From positions 477,937-541,936 of the forward strand of contig NZ_JACWFH010000008.1 of NCBI RefSeq assembly GCF_019749255.1: 64,000 nt of DNA. The letters are read 5' to 3'. The notes beneath the pieces were generated by a model, which saw only the letters and a list, made by a program, of their open reading frames with translations, was not told where the DNA came from and ran no database searches. Positions 7,727 to 16,173 of this stretch are shown piece by piece; the first letter of the stretch is position 1, and each line of letters starts with the position of its first letter. Source of the stretch: Mesobacillus maritimus (lineage in GTDB: Bacteria > Bacillota > Bacilli > Bacillales > Cytobacillaceae). Both the position numbers and the translations under genes were made by a program.

Positions 7727-7877
7727 TGCCTAAAGCTCTGTTAATTTGGATTGTTGATTTTATTTATACTAGATTGGAGCGTGTATATACTTACTAGTTT
7801 GAAGGACCATGTATAAAATAAAATTTTACTGTGAATATTTATGGTATCTAGAAATTGCCATGAATAGGATGATTATT

Positions 7878-8729
7878 TTGAAAAAGGTTTGGTTGCTTTG
7901 TTTAGTAGTTCTTTTTTTATCAAGTTGTTCCCCAGTGGATTCTTTAATGGACAAGTTATCCTTTTTGAATCCTTCTGAATACAAGGGGGGAGAAAGTTCC
8001 TCTGATTCCATACAGGATGGGCCAGCTTCTTCAAAGATAAATTCTGCTGATAAACAAGCTACTGAACTTGAAGAAACATTGTTAGAGGAAACCGTTTTTA
8101 ATGAAATTCAAACAGTTAATGGAAGAGAAGTGATTCAAAATGCTTCTAATCTATTTGCTTTAGTAAATAAAGATTTTGGGTTACCAGCTGAGTATTTTCC
8201 AGATGATTTAGTAAGACCCGATGTGTCCTTTTCTTTTGGGAATGAGGATGTAGAGAAGAGTAAATTGCGGAAGGAAGCAGCGAATGCCTTAGAGGAAATG
8301 TTTAATGAAGCAAAGCAAAAGGGAATCATGTTATTTGCTGTTTCAGGATTTCGTTCATATAATCGTCAAGAAACGCTCTTTACGGCTGAGGTTCAGAAAA
8401 TAGGAGAAGAAATGGCGATAGAGGCTGTTGCTAAACCTGGTAACAGTGAACATCAGACGGGTTTAGCAATGGATATCTCGAGCCCGATTGTTGGACTTAG
8501 CTTAACCGAACAGTTTGGAGAAACACTTGAGAGTAAATGGCTTGAGAAAAATGCTCATAAGTTTGGTTTTATTCTTAGGTACCCAAAAGGGAAGGAACAT
8601 GTAACTGGGTATATGTATGAACCATGGCACTACAGATACGTCGGGCAGAGAATTGCAAAGGAATTATACCGAAACGATTGGACTTTAGAAGAGTATGTGG
8701 AAATAGCACAGAAAATTAAGGATGTCTAA
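7878..8729 (+). CDS. yodJ: YodJ: D-alanyl-D-alanine carboxypeptidase lipoprotein (VanY family)
   Basis: A membrane-anchored peptidase that trims the terminal D-Ala from peptidoglycan side chains. The N-terminus is a lipoprotein signal (LKKVWLLCLVVLFLSSC), with a lipobox cysteine near residue 17 of this start. The catalytic zinc motifs are SEHQTGLAMDIS and PWHYRYVG, typical of M15B/VanY enzymes, with FRSYNRQETLF between. TTG 7878 is chosen because it places the charged head of the signal peptide at the start and AGGATGA ahead of it; in-frame ATG codons at 7809, 7860 and 7869 lack ribosome sites. The deoD-yodJ-ctpA grouping matches B. subtilis. Confidence 0.88.
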   Translation: MKKVWLLCLVVLFLSSCSPVDSLMDKLSFLNPSEYKGGESSSDSIQDGPASSKINSADKQATELEETLLEETVFNEIQTVNGREVIQNASNLFALVNKDFGLPAEYFPDDLVRPDVSFSFGNEDVEKSKLRKEAANALEEMFNEAKQKGIMLFAVSGFRSYNRQETLFTAEVQKIGEEMAIEAVAKPGNSEHQTGLAMDISSPIVGLSLTEQFGETLESKWLEKNAHKFGFILRYPKGKEHVTGYMYEPWHYRYVGQRIAKELYRNDWTLEEYVEIAQKIKDV

Positions 8730-8747
8730 TATTAACTTTTAAATGAT

Positions 8748-8776
8748 AACAGCACAACAGAAGTGCTGTTTTTTAT
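8748..8776 (+). terminator. Terminator of yodJ
   Basis: AACAGCAC/AGTGCTGTT with a 6-base loop, then TTTTATT. Confidence 0.8.
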
Positions 8777-8883
8777 TATGTAAAAAGAGACGCCTACTAT
8801 TTTTCTGTTTTTTTTTATTTAAAAGTGTTATTCTAAAAAATAGGAATTGAAAATATAGCCTAGTGATTGAAAGTGGTGAAAAA

Positions 8884-10389
8884 ATGGACCAAGAGAAACC
8901 GAATGGTGAAAGTACAGAGACAGAAGGTCCTTCTACACAATTGGGAGAGACTGATTCAAGAGAGAATTTTATGCGAATCAAGAAATTTCATTTTGCTATG
9001 CTTTTATTTTTCATCGTCTTTATAACGGCTGGAATTACAACGTTTGCCTTAGCATTTGGCGATGATGATAAGAAAGTAGTACAAGTAATTCGTGAAAGAG
9101 AAGAGTTTTCTAAACTATACGAAGCCTATGATACGTTAAAAGATAATTATTATACGGATTTAGATGAACAGCAGCTTATTGATGGAGCGATAAGTGGAAT
9201 GGTGGAATCCTTAGACGATCCCTATTCCGATTATATGAGCTTAGAGGATGCAAAAAGCTTCCACGAAAGCATATCTGCTTCCTTTGAAGGAATTGGAGCG
9301 GAAATTCAACAAAAAGATGGGCATATTGCCATTGTAACTCCTTTAAAAGGTTCTCCTGCGGAAAAAGCAGGCTTACTACCAGATGATCTTATCTTGACAG
9401 TGGATGGTGAAAGTATTCAAGGAATGAGTACAACCGAAGCTGTAGCGTTGATTAGAGGCGAAAAAGGGACCAAGGTGAAGTTGACCATTCAACGTGGTGG
9501 TTCGGAACCAACGGAAGTTACCATTACACGGGATACGATCCCAATTGAAACAGTCTACAGCGAGATGCTAGAAGATGGCATAGCTAAGGTCCAAATCACA
9601 AATTTCTCTGAACATACCTTTGATGAATTAGAAAAGGTTCTAAAAGACCTTCAATCTAAAGATATGAAGGGCCTTGTACTTGATTTACGTCAAAATCCGG
9701 GTGGGCTGCTCGAACAAGCAATCAAGATTACAAGCTTATTTGTACCAGAAGGTGAACTATTATTTAAAGTAGAAGACCGGGAAGGCAATGTTCAAGAGTA
9801 TCCATCAGTTGGTGGCAACAAAGGAGATTTTCCATTAGTAGTTGTCATTGATAAAGGAAGTGCTAGTGCCTCAGAAATTTTAGCAGGCGCAGTTAGTGAA
9901 TCTGCTGGTGTTCCTTTGGTGGGTCAAACCACATTTGGGAAAGGAACGGTTCAAAGAGCTGAAAACTTCCAAGATGGTTCTAATATTAAGCTAACAACTG
10001 AAAAATGGTTAACGCCAAAAGGAAATTGGATCCATCAAAAAGGGATTAAGCCTGATTATGAGGTGTCAATGCCTGATTATGCTTCCTTGCCATTTATAGA
10101 TCCTGAAACCGAGTTAAAGCCTTCAACTGCATCTGAACAAGTAAAAGCTGCTCAGACAATGCTGAAGGTTCTTGGATATGATCCTGGACGAGAAGATGGA
10201 TTTTATGATGAAAAGACAAGTGAAGCTGTGAAACAATTCCAAAAGGAAAAAGAGCTTGAAGAAACGGGAATATTAGAAGGAAACTCCACTTTAGAGTTAA
10301 TGACCGATGTTCGTAATAAGATGCTCAAAGACGATCCCCAGCTTAAAAAAGCAATTGATGTGGTAAAAGAAAAAATAAATAAGAAATAA
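8884..10389 (+). CDS. ctpA: Carboxy-terminal processing protease CtpA (S41 family)
   Basis: A membrane-anchored serine protease of about 501 residues that acts outside the cytoplasmic membrane. In order: a polar cytosolic head, one membrane segment (FHFAMLLFFIVFITAGITTF, about 35-54), a helical dimerisation region with the family-typical SLDDPYSDYMS, a PDZ domain (GIGAEIQ to VTITRD), the S41 catalytic core with the serine in GSASASEIL and the lysine in TTFGKGTVQ, and a C-terminal peptidoglycan-binding domain (LGYDPGREDGFYDEKTSEAV). ATG 8884 behind AAGTGGTGA is preferred to the GTG at 8863. B. subtilis has a CtpA of this architecture in the same neighbourhood. Confidence 0.92.
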   Translation: MDQEKPNGESTETEGPSTQLGETDSRENFMRIKKFHFAMLLFFIVFITAGITTFALAFGDDDKKVVQVIREREEFSKLYEAYDTLKDNYYTDLDEQQLIDGAISGMVESLDDPYSDYMSLEDAKSFHESISASFEGIGAEIQQKDGHIAIVTPLKGSPAEKAGLLPDDLILTVDGESIQGMSTTEAVALIRGEKGTKVKLTIQRGGSEPTEVTITRDTIPIETVYSEMLEDGIAKVQITNFSEHTFDELEKVLKDLQSKDMKGLVLDLRQNPGGLLEQAIKITSLFVPEGELLFKVEDREGNVQEYPSVGGNKGDFPLVVVIDKGSASASEILAGAVSESAGVPLVGQTTFGKGTVQRAENFQDGSNIKLTTEKWLTPKGNWIHQKGIKPDYEVSMPDYASLPFIDPETELKPSTASEQVKAAQTMLKVLGYDPGREDGFYDEKTSEAVKQFQKEKELEETGILEGNSTLELMTDVRNKMLKDDPQLKKAIDVVKEKINKK

Positions 10390-10396
10390 AATAAGA

Positions 10397-10445
10397 TGGT
10401 CAATTCAAGGTTCAGTATGAACCAATTGGATTGACCATTTATTTT
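10397..10445 (+). terminator. Terminator of ctpA
   Basis: A long stem-loop TGGTCAAT...ATTGACCA with an inner GGTTCA/TGAACC pair, followed by TTTATTTTT. Confidence 0.72.
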
Positions 10446-10560
10446 TGGAGATGAACATACTGGCGTTTCCAAAATTTGTTATCAGGTTCAACTTTTGAAT
10501 AGTGAAGGAGGATAAAGGAAAAACTTTTTTCGCAGACCTTAAATGGAAGCGGTGATAACA

Positions 10561-11382
10561 ATGCGGGTACTTCAATTGGCAATGATTCTTTTGCTAGCCA
10601 TAACAATGGTTGAACAGAAGGTAGAGGCGAAAAAGGTGGAAATCGAAAAGCTTCCATGGGAGCAGGTAAATCAAAAACTCCCGCGCTATAGTAAATTTAT
10701 TGTGGAGGACCTAGAAACTGGGAAGAAGTTTAAAGTTCAACGTAGGGCAGGAAGTCGACACGCGGATGTACAGCCACTTACTTCAAAAGACACGAAAATT
10801 ATGAAAGCCATTTACGATGGGAAATGGAGTTGGAAAAGGCGAGCAATTATTGTACATTCTAAGGAAAAGAAAATTGCGGCATCTATGCACGGAATGCCTC
10901 ATGGTGCTGGTGCACTAAAAAATAATTTTCCTGGTCATTTTTGCATTCATTTCTATGGGAGTACCACGCATCGTACCAATTTCATGGACCTCTCTCATAA
11001 ACTGATGATTCTCAAATCCGCTGGTGAACTAGAACACTTTCTGGCGAAAAGCAACCCATATGATGTAGCAAATGCCTATTTAGCAGGCTTAAAACAGCAG
11101 GACCTCAAAATTGTCTCTTTAACTTCTGCCCAAGATTATAATTGGGACGTCGTTTTACCTGAAATTGAGAATATAACGGTCGATAGAATGGCGGTACTGC
11201 CTGTGGAAGACATAAAAGGTGAACTTGTTTTGAATGTTCCTGTTAGTCTCACGATACAATTGCGGGGCATTGGGTATCGTCGTTATGATCGAACGTTAAA
11301 GCTTGTCAGATTTACCCCGTATGAGAGTTGGAAAGTTGATTCAAATTCATTCCTCAAAGAGAATAAAATTTCGTTCAAATAA
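10561..11382 (+). CDS. Exported protein with HGMPHGAG...GHFCIHFYGS motif, unknown function
   Basis: A secreted protein of about 273 residues. The signal peptide is MRVLQLAMILLLAITMVEQK ending VEA. ATG 10561 is used because GGTGAT precedes it, while ATG 10543 has none. The central domain has a striking conserved-looking cluster: WSWKRRAIIV, then AASMHGMPHGAG, then GHFCIHFYGSTTHRTN, with a cysteine flanked by histidines. I remember the same pattern in exported Firmicute proteins, sometimes beside peptidoglycan-binding domains, but no activity is established that I know of. The Cys/His arrangement hints at catalysis or metal binding. It follows ctpA on the same strand behind that gene's terminator. 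Confidence 0.7.
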   Translation: MRVLQLAMILLLAITMVEQKVEAKKVEIEKLPWEQVNQKLPRYSKFIVEDLETGKKFKVQRRAGSRHADVQPLTSKDTKIMKAIYDGKWSWKRRAIIVHSKEKKIAASMHGMPHGAGALKNNFPGHFCIHFYGSTTHRTNFMDLSHKLMILKSAGELEHFLAKSNPYDVANAYLAGLKQQDLKIVSLTSAQDYNWDVVLPEIENITVDRMAVLPVEDIKGELVLNVPVSLTIQLRGIGYRRYDRTLKLVRFTPYESWKVDSNSFLKENKISFK

Positions 11383-11384
11383 TG

Positions 11385-11416
11385 AAAGGCTGAAATCAAT
11401 GGTTTCAGCCTTTTTC
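11385..11416. terminator. Terminator between convergent genes
   Basis: GGCTGAAA/TTTCAGCC with a 7-base loop, then TTTTT on the plus strand. It may also serve the opposing zinc-ribbon gene. Confidence 0.82.
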
Positions 11417-11417
11417 T

Positions 11418-11660
11418 CTAGTTCTGCTCGCCGAACTTAATGAACGTTTTTTCATCTTCAATTAGGCCGCACACCCCGCATTGAACTCTTAATTCTGGAC
11501 CACGGTAAGGTGTGTGGAAAGGGTCAAGTTGTGAGTTGCTATAGTCCTCTACAACTTCGCCTGACTGTGGGTTAAGCTTTACAGATTGAGGAACTTGTTT
11601 GATAAGATTGAATCTACTCTTATTGGTCCGGCAATTTGGACAGCGGTAAGGAACATTCAT
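11418..11660 (-). CDS. Small zinc-ribbon protein
   Basis: An 80-residue cytosolic protein with two CxxC pairs, PNC at CPNC (8-11) and CGVC (62-65), spaced as in a zinc ribbon. Between them is an acidic and polar stretch with LDPFHTPYRGPELRV. AAGGAGTGAT precedes the ATG. Similar proteins are found in many Bacillus species, sometimes annotated vaguely as DNA-alkylation repair proteins, for which I see no support here. The function is unknown. Confidence 0.72.
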   Translation of the reverse strand: MNVPYRCPNCRTNKSRFNLIKQVPQSVKLNPQSGEVVEDYSNSQLDPFHTPYRGPELRVQCGVCGLIEDEKTFIKFGEQN

Positions 11661-11769
11661 TTTATCACTCCTTCATAATTTTCAATACTAGTATTTTTTG
11701 CAGCTTATAAAGCATTTATGTAGGCAGTGTGAAGATTTGATGATTCGCCTTGAAAAAGAGACTAAACCT

Positions 11770-11798
11770 CGTTAGAGTTCAAATACTCTAACGATTTT
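11770..11798 (+). terminator. Stem-loop in the gap before the two-component system
   Basis: CGTTAGAGT/ACTCTAACG with loop TCAAAT and a short T run (ATTTTTA). No gene ends just upstream on the plus strand, so it could be an attenuator or the 3' end of a small transcript. Confidence 0.4.
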
Positions 11799-11977
11799 TA
11801 ATGAAGTTAATAAAATCAAAAAGTATGTCATCTTCGTCACAACTCTTCTATCAAATTTCATCATTTCAATAGAATTTTAACGGTATAATAAAAATGAGCT
11901 AGATCCATGTGCTGAAATATTACAGTTTAATGGAAAGATAGAAAATGATGCAAATTGCTTATAGGGAGAGAGAAGGA

Positions 11978-12658
11978 ATGTATCCTGTTAGAGTGTTACT
12001 CATTGATGATGAAGAGGATATGAGAGACCTGGTGCAAATTTATTTAGAGAATTCCGGTTATCGCTGTTTTCAGGCAGCGAGTGCTGCAATGGCATATGAA
12101 ATTTTAGAAGAAGAACAAATAGATTTAGTTATTTTGGATATCATGATGCCAGGTGAGGATGGATTTGTGGTTTGTGAAACCATTCGCTCTTTCTCCCAGA
12201 TTCCGATTATTTTTTTATCTGCCAAAGGTGAAGAATGGGACAAAGTCAAGGCGTTGCAACTAGGAGGGGATGATTATATTGTTAAGCCCTTTAGTCCAGG
12301 TGAATTAGTTGCAAGGATAGCCGCTGTGTTAAGGCGAACGACACCAACCATACAGGAAGAGAAGGTTGTTAAGTTTGGGAAACTATCAATAGATAAAAAG
12401 GCACGCCGTGTAATTGTCGAGGGAAAAATTATTCCTTTAACGCTTAAAGAATTTGAGTTGTTAACGTTCTTGATTGATCATGCTTCACAGGCGTTGAGTA
12501 GAGAACAGTTGTTGGAACATGTATGGGGGATTGACTATATTGGAAGCCTCAGAACGGTTGATACTCACATTAAAACGCTAAGAATGAAATTGGGAATCGG
12601 GGATTATATCCAGACGGTATGGGGAATCGGTTACAAGTTTGAGGTTGCTAGTTCATGA
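11978..12658 (+). CDS. OmpR/PhoB-type response regulator
   Basis: A DNA-binding regulator of 226 residues. The receiver domain has acidic residues in LLIDDEED (7-14), the phosphorylation aspartate in VILDIMMPGEDG (about D54) and the conserved lysine in IVKPFSPGE (about K103). The C-terminal winged helix has LTLKEFELLTFL and VWGIDYIGSLRTVDTHIK, with WGIGYKFE at the end. ATG 11978 is preferred to 11945 because AGGGAGAGAG precedes it. Its last four bases overlap the start of the sensor kinase, indicating translational coupling. The signal and targets cannot be read from the sequence. Confidence 0.93.
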   Translation: MYPVRVLLIDDEEDMRDLVQIYLENSGYRCFQAASAAMAYEILEEEQIDLVILDIMMPGEDGFVVCETIRSFSQIPIIFLSAKGEEWDKVKALQLGGDDYIVKPFSPGELVARIAAVLRRTTPTIQEEKVVKFGKLSIDKKARRVIVEGKIIPLTLKEFELLTFLIDHASQALSREQLLEHVWGIDYIGSLRTVDTHIKTLRMKLGIGDYIQTVWGIGYKFEVASS

Positions 12659-14052
12659 AACGATTAGCAGATAGCTTGCTGAAGAAATTGTGGTTAACCA
12701 TTACAATAGCTGTATTGATTACAATTTCTGTTTCATTTATACTATCCTATTTATTTTATGAGAAATTGTATGTGGATCGAGTTGAGGAAAATCTTCTTGA
12801 AACTGGAGAATTGCTCGCTCAGGATTACCAGGGAGGACCATTATCGGAAAATTTAAAAGCTCAAATAAAATGGTTCAACGAAAAGTCTGAAATGGAGGTT
12901 TTTTTGATTCAAAGCTCTGGTGAGTTAAGCAGTTGTCTACCATTTGAAACTAAAGATGATGCATTATTTCCATCGCAAGATTTAGCACAACTCGAACAAG
13001 GGCAGAGTATCGAAAAAATAGGCTTTGAAAAACTTTTTGGTCGTAAAATCATTGCTGTAATCATTCCTTTACTCAGTGGTGATGATCTTGAGGGGATGAT
13101 TTTTCTGTATGTCCCACTTGCTAAAATTTCAGAGATAACAAAAGATTTCTCTTATCTTTGGCTTATAGGTGGAGTAGCCTTCATTGTGGTTGCACTTATA
13201 CTCGGGTTCATCATGATTGATCGGTTAACTCGCCCGCTTGTGGATATGAAAAGAGCTGCTAAACGCGTGGCGAAAGGAGATTACTCTACTAGAGTGGTTA
13301 TCCATTCAAACGACGAGGTTGGGCAATTAGCAGCAGCCTTCAATCAAATGTCTGCATCAATCCAACTAGAAGATGAGAGAAAAAGAGAATTTTTAGCCGA
13401 TGTCTCTCATGAACTGCGAACGCCAATTTCCTATATTAAAGGATATAGTGAGGGGTTAGTTTCTAGTGTCATAAACAATTCTCAAGAACAAGTGAAATAT
13501 CTTAAACTTATCAATAGAGAAGCGGGGAGAATGGGGAAACTGGTTTCAGACTTGCTAGACTTATCGAAGATTGATGCAGGGCAATTTACGCTTGATAGAC
13601 ACCCTTTTCCGTTGGCACAACTCATCGAGGATTTCGTTCAAAAATACTCACAGGTACTAACAGAGAAAAGAATTACGTTGGTGGTTCACCTTGATCCGGA
13701 CATTATCATCGATGCAGATGAAGGGAAAATGGAACAGATACTGCAAAATATTATGGATAATGCCGTCAGATACACAGACCCTGCCGGAAAGATTGGCATT
13801 AGGTTAGAAAAACATCCCTATGGAGCTAGAGTCGAAATCTCTGATTCAGGGATTGGAATTCCAGCGGAAGATTTACTGAAAATTACCGAGAGATTTTACC
13901 GAGTAAACAAAGCAAGATCTAGAAGCAATGGTGGAACAGGGTTAGGACTTGCGATTGCAGAAAAGCTCATTGCGCTTCATTCTGGTAAAATTGAGATTGA
14001 AAGCGAATTAGGGAAAGGAACCACTGTTCGTTTGCTATTCAGAGTGATGTAG
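12655..14052 (+). CDS. Sensor histidine kinase (HAMP-HisKA-HATPase)
   Basis: The partner of the preceding response regulator, 465 residues, in the cytoplasmic membrane. Two membrane segments (about 12-34 and 168-188) enclose an extracytoplasmic sensor of some 130 residues. Then come HAMP (RLTRPLVDMKRAAKRVAKGD), the phospho-acceptor histidine in ADVSHELRTPISYIKGYSEG (about H252), the N box QNIMDNAVRY, the G1 box ISDSGIGIP and the G2 box NGGTGLGLAIAEKL. The sensor part has no domain I recognise. The gene ends at a clear terminator, so the operon is just these two genes. Confidence 0.94.
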   Translation: MKRLADSLLKKLWLTITIAVLITISVSFILSYLFYEKLYVDRVEENLLETGELLAQDYQGGPLSENLKAQIKWFNEKSEMEVFLIQSSGELSSCLPFETKDDALFPSQDLAQLEQGQSIEKIGFEKLFGRKIIAVIIPLLSGDDLEGMIFLYVPLAKISEITKDFSYLWLIGGVAFIVVALILGFIMIDRLTRPLVDMKRAAKRVAKGDYSTRVVIHSNDEVGQLAAAFNQMSASIQLEDERKREFLADVSHELRTPISYIKGYSEGLVSSVINNSQEQVKYLKLINREAGRMGKLVSDLLDLSKIDAGQFTLDRHPFPLAQLIEDFVQKYSQVLTEKRITLVVHLDPDIIIDADEGKMEQILQNIMDNAVRYTDPAGKIGIRLEKHPYGARVEISDSGIGIPAEDLLKITERFYRVNKARSRSNGGTGLGLAIAEKLIALHSGKIEIESELGKGTTVRLLFRVM

Positions 14053-14074
14053 CTTTAGGGGATAGATAGAAATT

Positions 14075-14108
14075 ACAGAGCAGATTGATGAAAATCTGCT
14101 CTGTTTGT
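14075..14108. terminator. Bidirectional-looking terminator after the kinase
   Basis: ACAGAGCAGATT/AATCTGCTCTGT with a short loop, followed by TTGTCT. It lies between convergent genes. Confidence 0.75.
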
Positions 14109-14627
14109 CTATTCTTGATTATGCATTTCATTAAGGGGAGAGGATCTTGAAATTTCGATATGGATTGGAACAGCGTCTTCTTCTTTGATGATAGGGCAAA
14201 TGATGGTTAAAAGACCATTATCGAGGTTAGAGTTGATGTTCTGTTTATTTACCTTTACTGGTAGTTTAATTGATTTTACAAAGCTTCTATCGGAACGCTC
14301 TTTTAAATAATACTGTAAGCTTGGCTTTAAAGTAGAGTAATTTCCCTGAATGACTATTTCTTGGTCTTTTAGACTGACAACAACATCTTCTCTTGAAATA
14401 CCAGGTAATTCTGCTTGTATAAACAATTGATCATTTTCCTCAAACATATCACAGCGGGGGAATAATCCTTTTATCTTAGTCTCGTTCATCAGATTTGAGA
14501 TTGTTTCGCCAACCCTTTCATTACCCGAAAACGGTTGCTCTGATTGGTTAAAGACTTCTTTCCAAAAGCTTTCGGCTGCATATTGTTTTGTCAGGTCTAG
14601 CCAATTTTTCCATTTTTCCGTTTCCAT
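14109..14627 (-). CDS. Hsp20/alpha-crystallin family small heat-shock-like protein
   Basis: A 172-residue protein whose second half is an alpha-crystallin domain: CDMFEENDQLFIQAELPGIS, the beta strands EDVVVSLKDQEIVIQGNY, then FVKSIKLPVKVNKQNINSNL and DNGLLTIICP, which corresponds to the usual A-x-x-x-n-G-v-L signature. The N-terminal third is unlike classical Hsp20 (ETEKWKNWLDLTKQYAAESF). Bacillus has several such proteins in the spore coat (CotM, CotP types). The ATG lies 9 bases after GAGGAGG. It pairs with the next gene upstream on the same strand, probably as an operon. Confidence 0.75.
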   Translation of the reverse strand: METEKWKNWLDLTKQYAAESFWKEVFNQSEQPFSGNERVGETISNLMNETKIKGLFPRCDMFEENDQLFIQAELPGISREDVVVSLKDQEIVIQGNYSTLKPSLQYYLKERSDRSFVKSIKLPVKVNKQNINSNLDNGLLTIICPIIKEEDAVPIHIEISRSSPLNEMHNQE

Positions 14628-14660
14628 AGTTAACAACCTCCTCTAAACCGCTAACTCCAT

Positions 14661-15140
14661 TTAATCTTCTTGAATTTCAATCTCAGAAATCTGTGTCTGT
14701 ACACTCCGCGGGATTCTTATTTCAAGTACTTCCTCTTTATAATTAGCTACAGCCCCTTTTTTTCTAACAGCCGCAGGTAATTTAAAGATGTGTTTATCAC
14801 CTGGAGAAGGAATATGTTCAATAATGGCTTCATGTGAGGTGTGAAAAATTTTAATCTCTCTTAACCAATGATCTTCTTTAATAGGAATTCTTAAGAAAAC
14901 AAAATCATGTGTTTCAAAAACAATCACGTTTAGGTTGCTTTCTTTGTGAGAGGAGGGTTGGTCATTGGTGAAGCTTTGGACCCCTTTCAGCCACTCTTGC
15001 GGATTTAACATGCCATCCATATCCTTGGGAAACATATTTGAAATCATGTTCTGAACGTATTTGTCAATGTCATTAGGATTCATGTTACTAAACTTTTTTT
15101 TCATTTCCTCGTTAAAAGGAAGATGATTCCACGGGAGCAT
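14661..15140 (-). CDS. Divergent Hsp20-like protein, possibly spore-associated
   Basis: A 159-residue protein with the opening LPWNHLPFNEEMKKKFSNMN and then PNDIDKYVQNMISNMFP, which I associate with a group of Bacillus Hsp20-like proteins related to the spore protein GerT. The C-terminal part has the strand pattern of the alpha-crystallin fold (NVIVFETHDFVFLRIPI, then HIFKLPAAV and EEVLEIRIP) without the classic GxL signature. It is 33 bases upstream of the other Hsp20-like gene on the same strand, so the two probably form a transcription unit. GGAGG precedes the ATG. A spore role is inference. Confidence 0.6.
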   Translation of the reverse strand: MLPWNHLPFNEEMKKKFSNMNPNDIDKYVQNMISNMFPKDMDGMLNPQEWLKGVQSFTNDQPSSHKESNLNVIVFETHDFVFLRIPIKEDHWLREIKIFHTSHEAIIEHIPSPGDKHIFKLPAAVRKKGAVANYKEEVLEIRIPRSVQTQISEIEIQED

Positions 15141-15332
15141 CAACCTTTCCTCCTTTTATCCGTCATAACCGGTAAATTCTCATTTGGGCATCTTATTGTG
15201 GTATTCTATGCAGGAAATCGCCTAGTGGTTAAGGAATCATTAACTATGAGGAATGATTGACACCAACATTTGCATAAACATCTAGTACTAATTACTATTG
15301 AGTTAATGAATAAAAAATGGTGAGGTATAAAT

Positions 15333-16112
15333 GTGGGTAAAAAAACAGCACTTATAACAGGAGGGGCATCAGGGATTGGCAGAAGGACGGCGGTTGAACT
15401 CGCTTCTGAAGGAATTGATTTAGTCATCAACTATCGGCATAGTCGGGACAAAGCGGAAGCCTTTGCAAAGTCATTAACGTCAGAATTTGGTACCAAAAAC
15501 GTTCCAATAGGTGGAGATGTGTCAGACTATCAACAGTGTTGCGAAATGGTGGAGAAGATAAAAAAACATTTCTCTTCTCTTGATATCCTTGTCCATAATG
15601 CTGGACCTTATATCCATGAACGGAGAAAGATGGTTGACTATTCTATTGAAGATTGGCACTATCTCATAAATGGAAACCTCAACTCGACTTTTTATCTCGC
15701 AAGTCTTCTTATTCCAGATATGAGGAAGCGTGAGTGGGGAAGAATCATTACCGTTGGGTTTGACCGGGTTGAATCCGCACCCGGCTGGATCTATCGCTCC
15801 GCTTTTGCTGCCGGAAAATCAGGTCTTGCTTCGTTAACGAAATCAATTGCTCTTGAAGAAGCTGAATTTGGGATTACTGCTAATATGGTTTGTCCTGGAG
15901 ATATTGTTGGGGAGTGGAAAGAACGAAACATTGAAGACGCAATTGGAGAAAATGATGCATCGGTTCCGGTAGGGAGACCGGGAACGGGTGAGGATATCGC
16001 CAGGGTGATTTCCTTTTTATCAGACAAGAAATCAGATTATATTACAGGCAGTATCATCCCTGTCACAGGGGGCAAGGATGTTCTCGGAAAAGTCTACAGG
16101 GATAATAAATAA
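15333..16112 (+). CDS. Short-chain dehydrogenase/reductase family protein with altered catalytic site
   Basis: A 259-residue Rossmann-fold protein with the NAD(P) motif TGGASGIGRR (9-18), the NAG motif as VHNAGPY and the N-terminal KKTALIT strand. The catalytic Ser and Tyr look replaced. Where YxASK is expected the sequence reads SAFAAGKSGLASL, so the residue four before the lysine is Phe. The strand that usually carries Ser reads ITVGFDRVESAPG. A tyrosine eight residues before the lysine (WIYRS) is out of register. I recall similar FabG-like proteins in other Bacillus species, so this is probably a real subfamily and not a mutation. It starts at GTG behind GGTGAGG. Activity and substrate are unknown. 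Confidence 0.82.
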   Translation: MGKKTALITGGASGIGRRTAVELASEGIDLVINYRHSRDKAEAFAKSLTSEFGTKNVPIGGDVSDYQQCCEMVEKIKKHFSSLDILVHNAGPYIHERRKMVDYSIEDWHYLINGNLNSTFYLASLLIPDMRKREWGRIITVGFDRVESAPGWIYRSAFAAGKSGLASLTKSIALEEAEFGITANMVCPGDIVGEWKERNIEDAIGENDASVPVGRPGTGEDIARVISFLSDKKSDYITGSIIPVTGGKDVLGKVYRDNK

Positions 16113-16173
16113 GGCAAACAAAAAAGCTAACTACTAGGGAGATGAAATCCAGGAGTTAGCTTTTTTGTTTGCC
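16113..16173 (+). terminator. Long terminator hairpin after the SDR gene
   Basis: A 20-bp stem, GGCAAACAAAAAAGCTAACT against its complement at 16154-16173, with an internal T6 run. It begins right at the stop codon. Confidence 0.8.

Noticed and set aside
7483-7797. 104-codon open frame over the GC-rich repeat
   Set aside because: It is the known interspersed repeat read through by chance. It has no ribosome site and no recognisable protein motif.
11945-11977. Longer start for the response regulator
   Set aside because: The upstream ATG has no ribosome site, and the receiver domain begins normally from ATG 11978.
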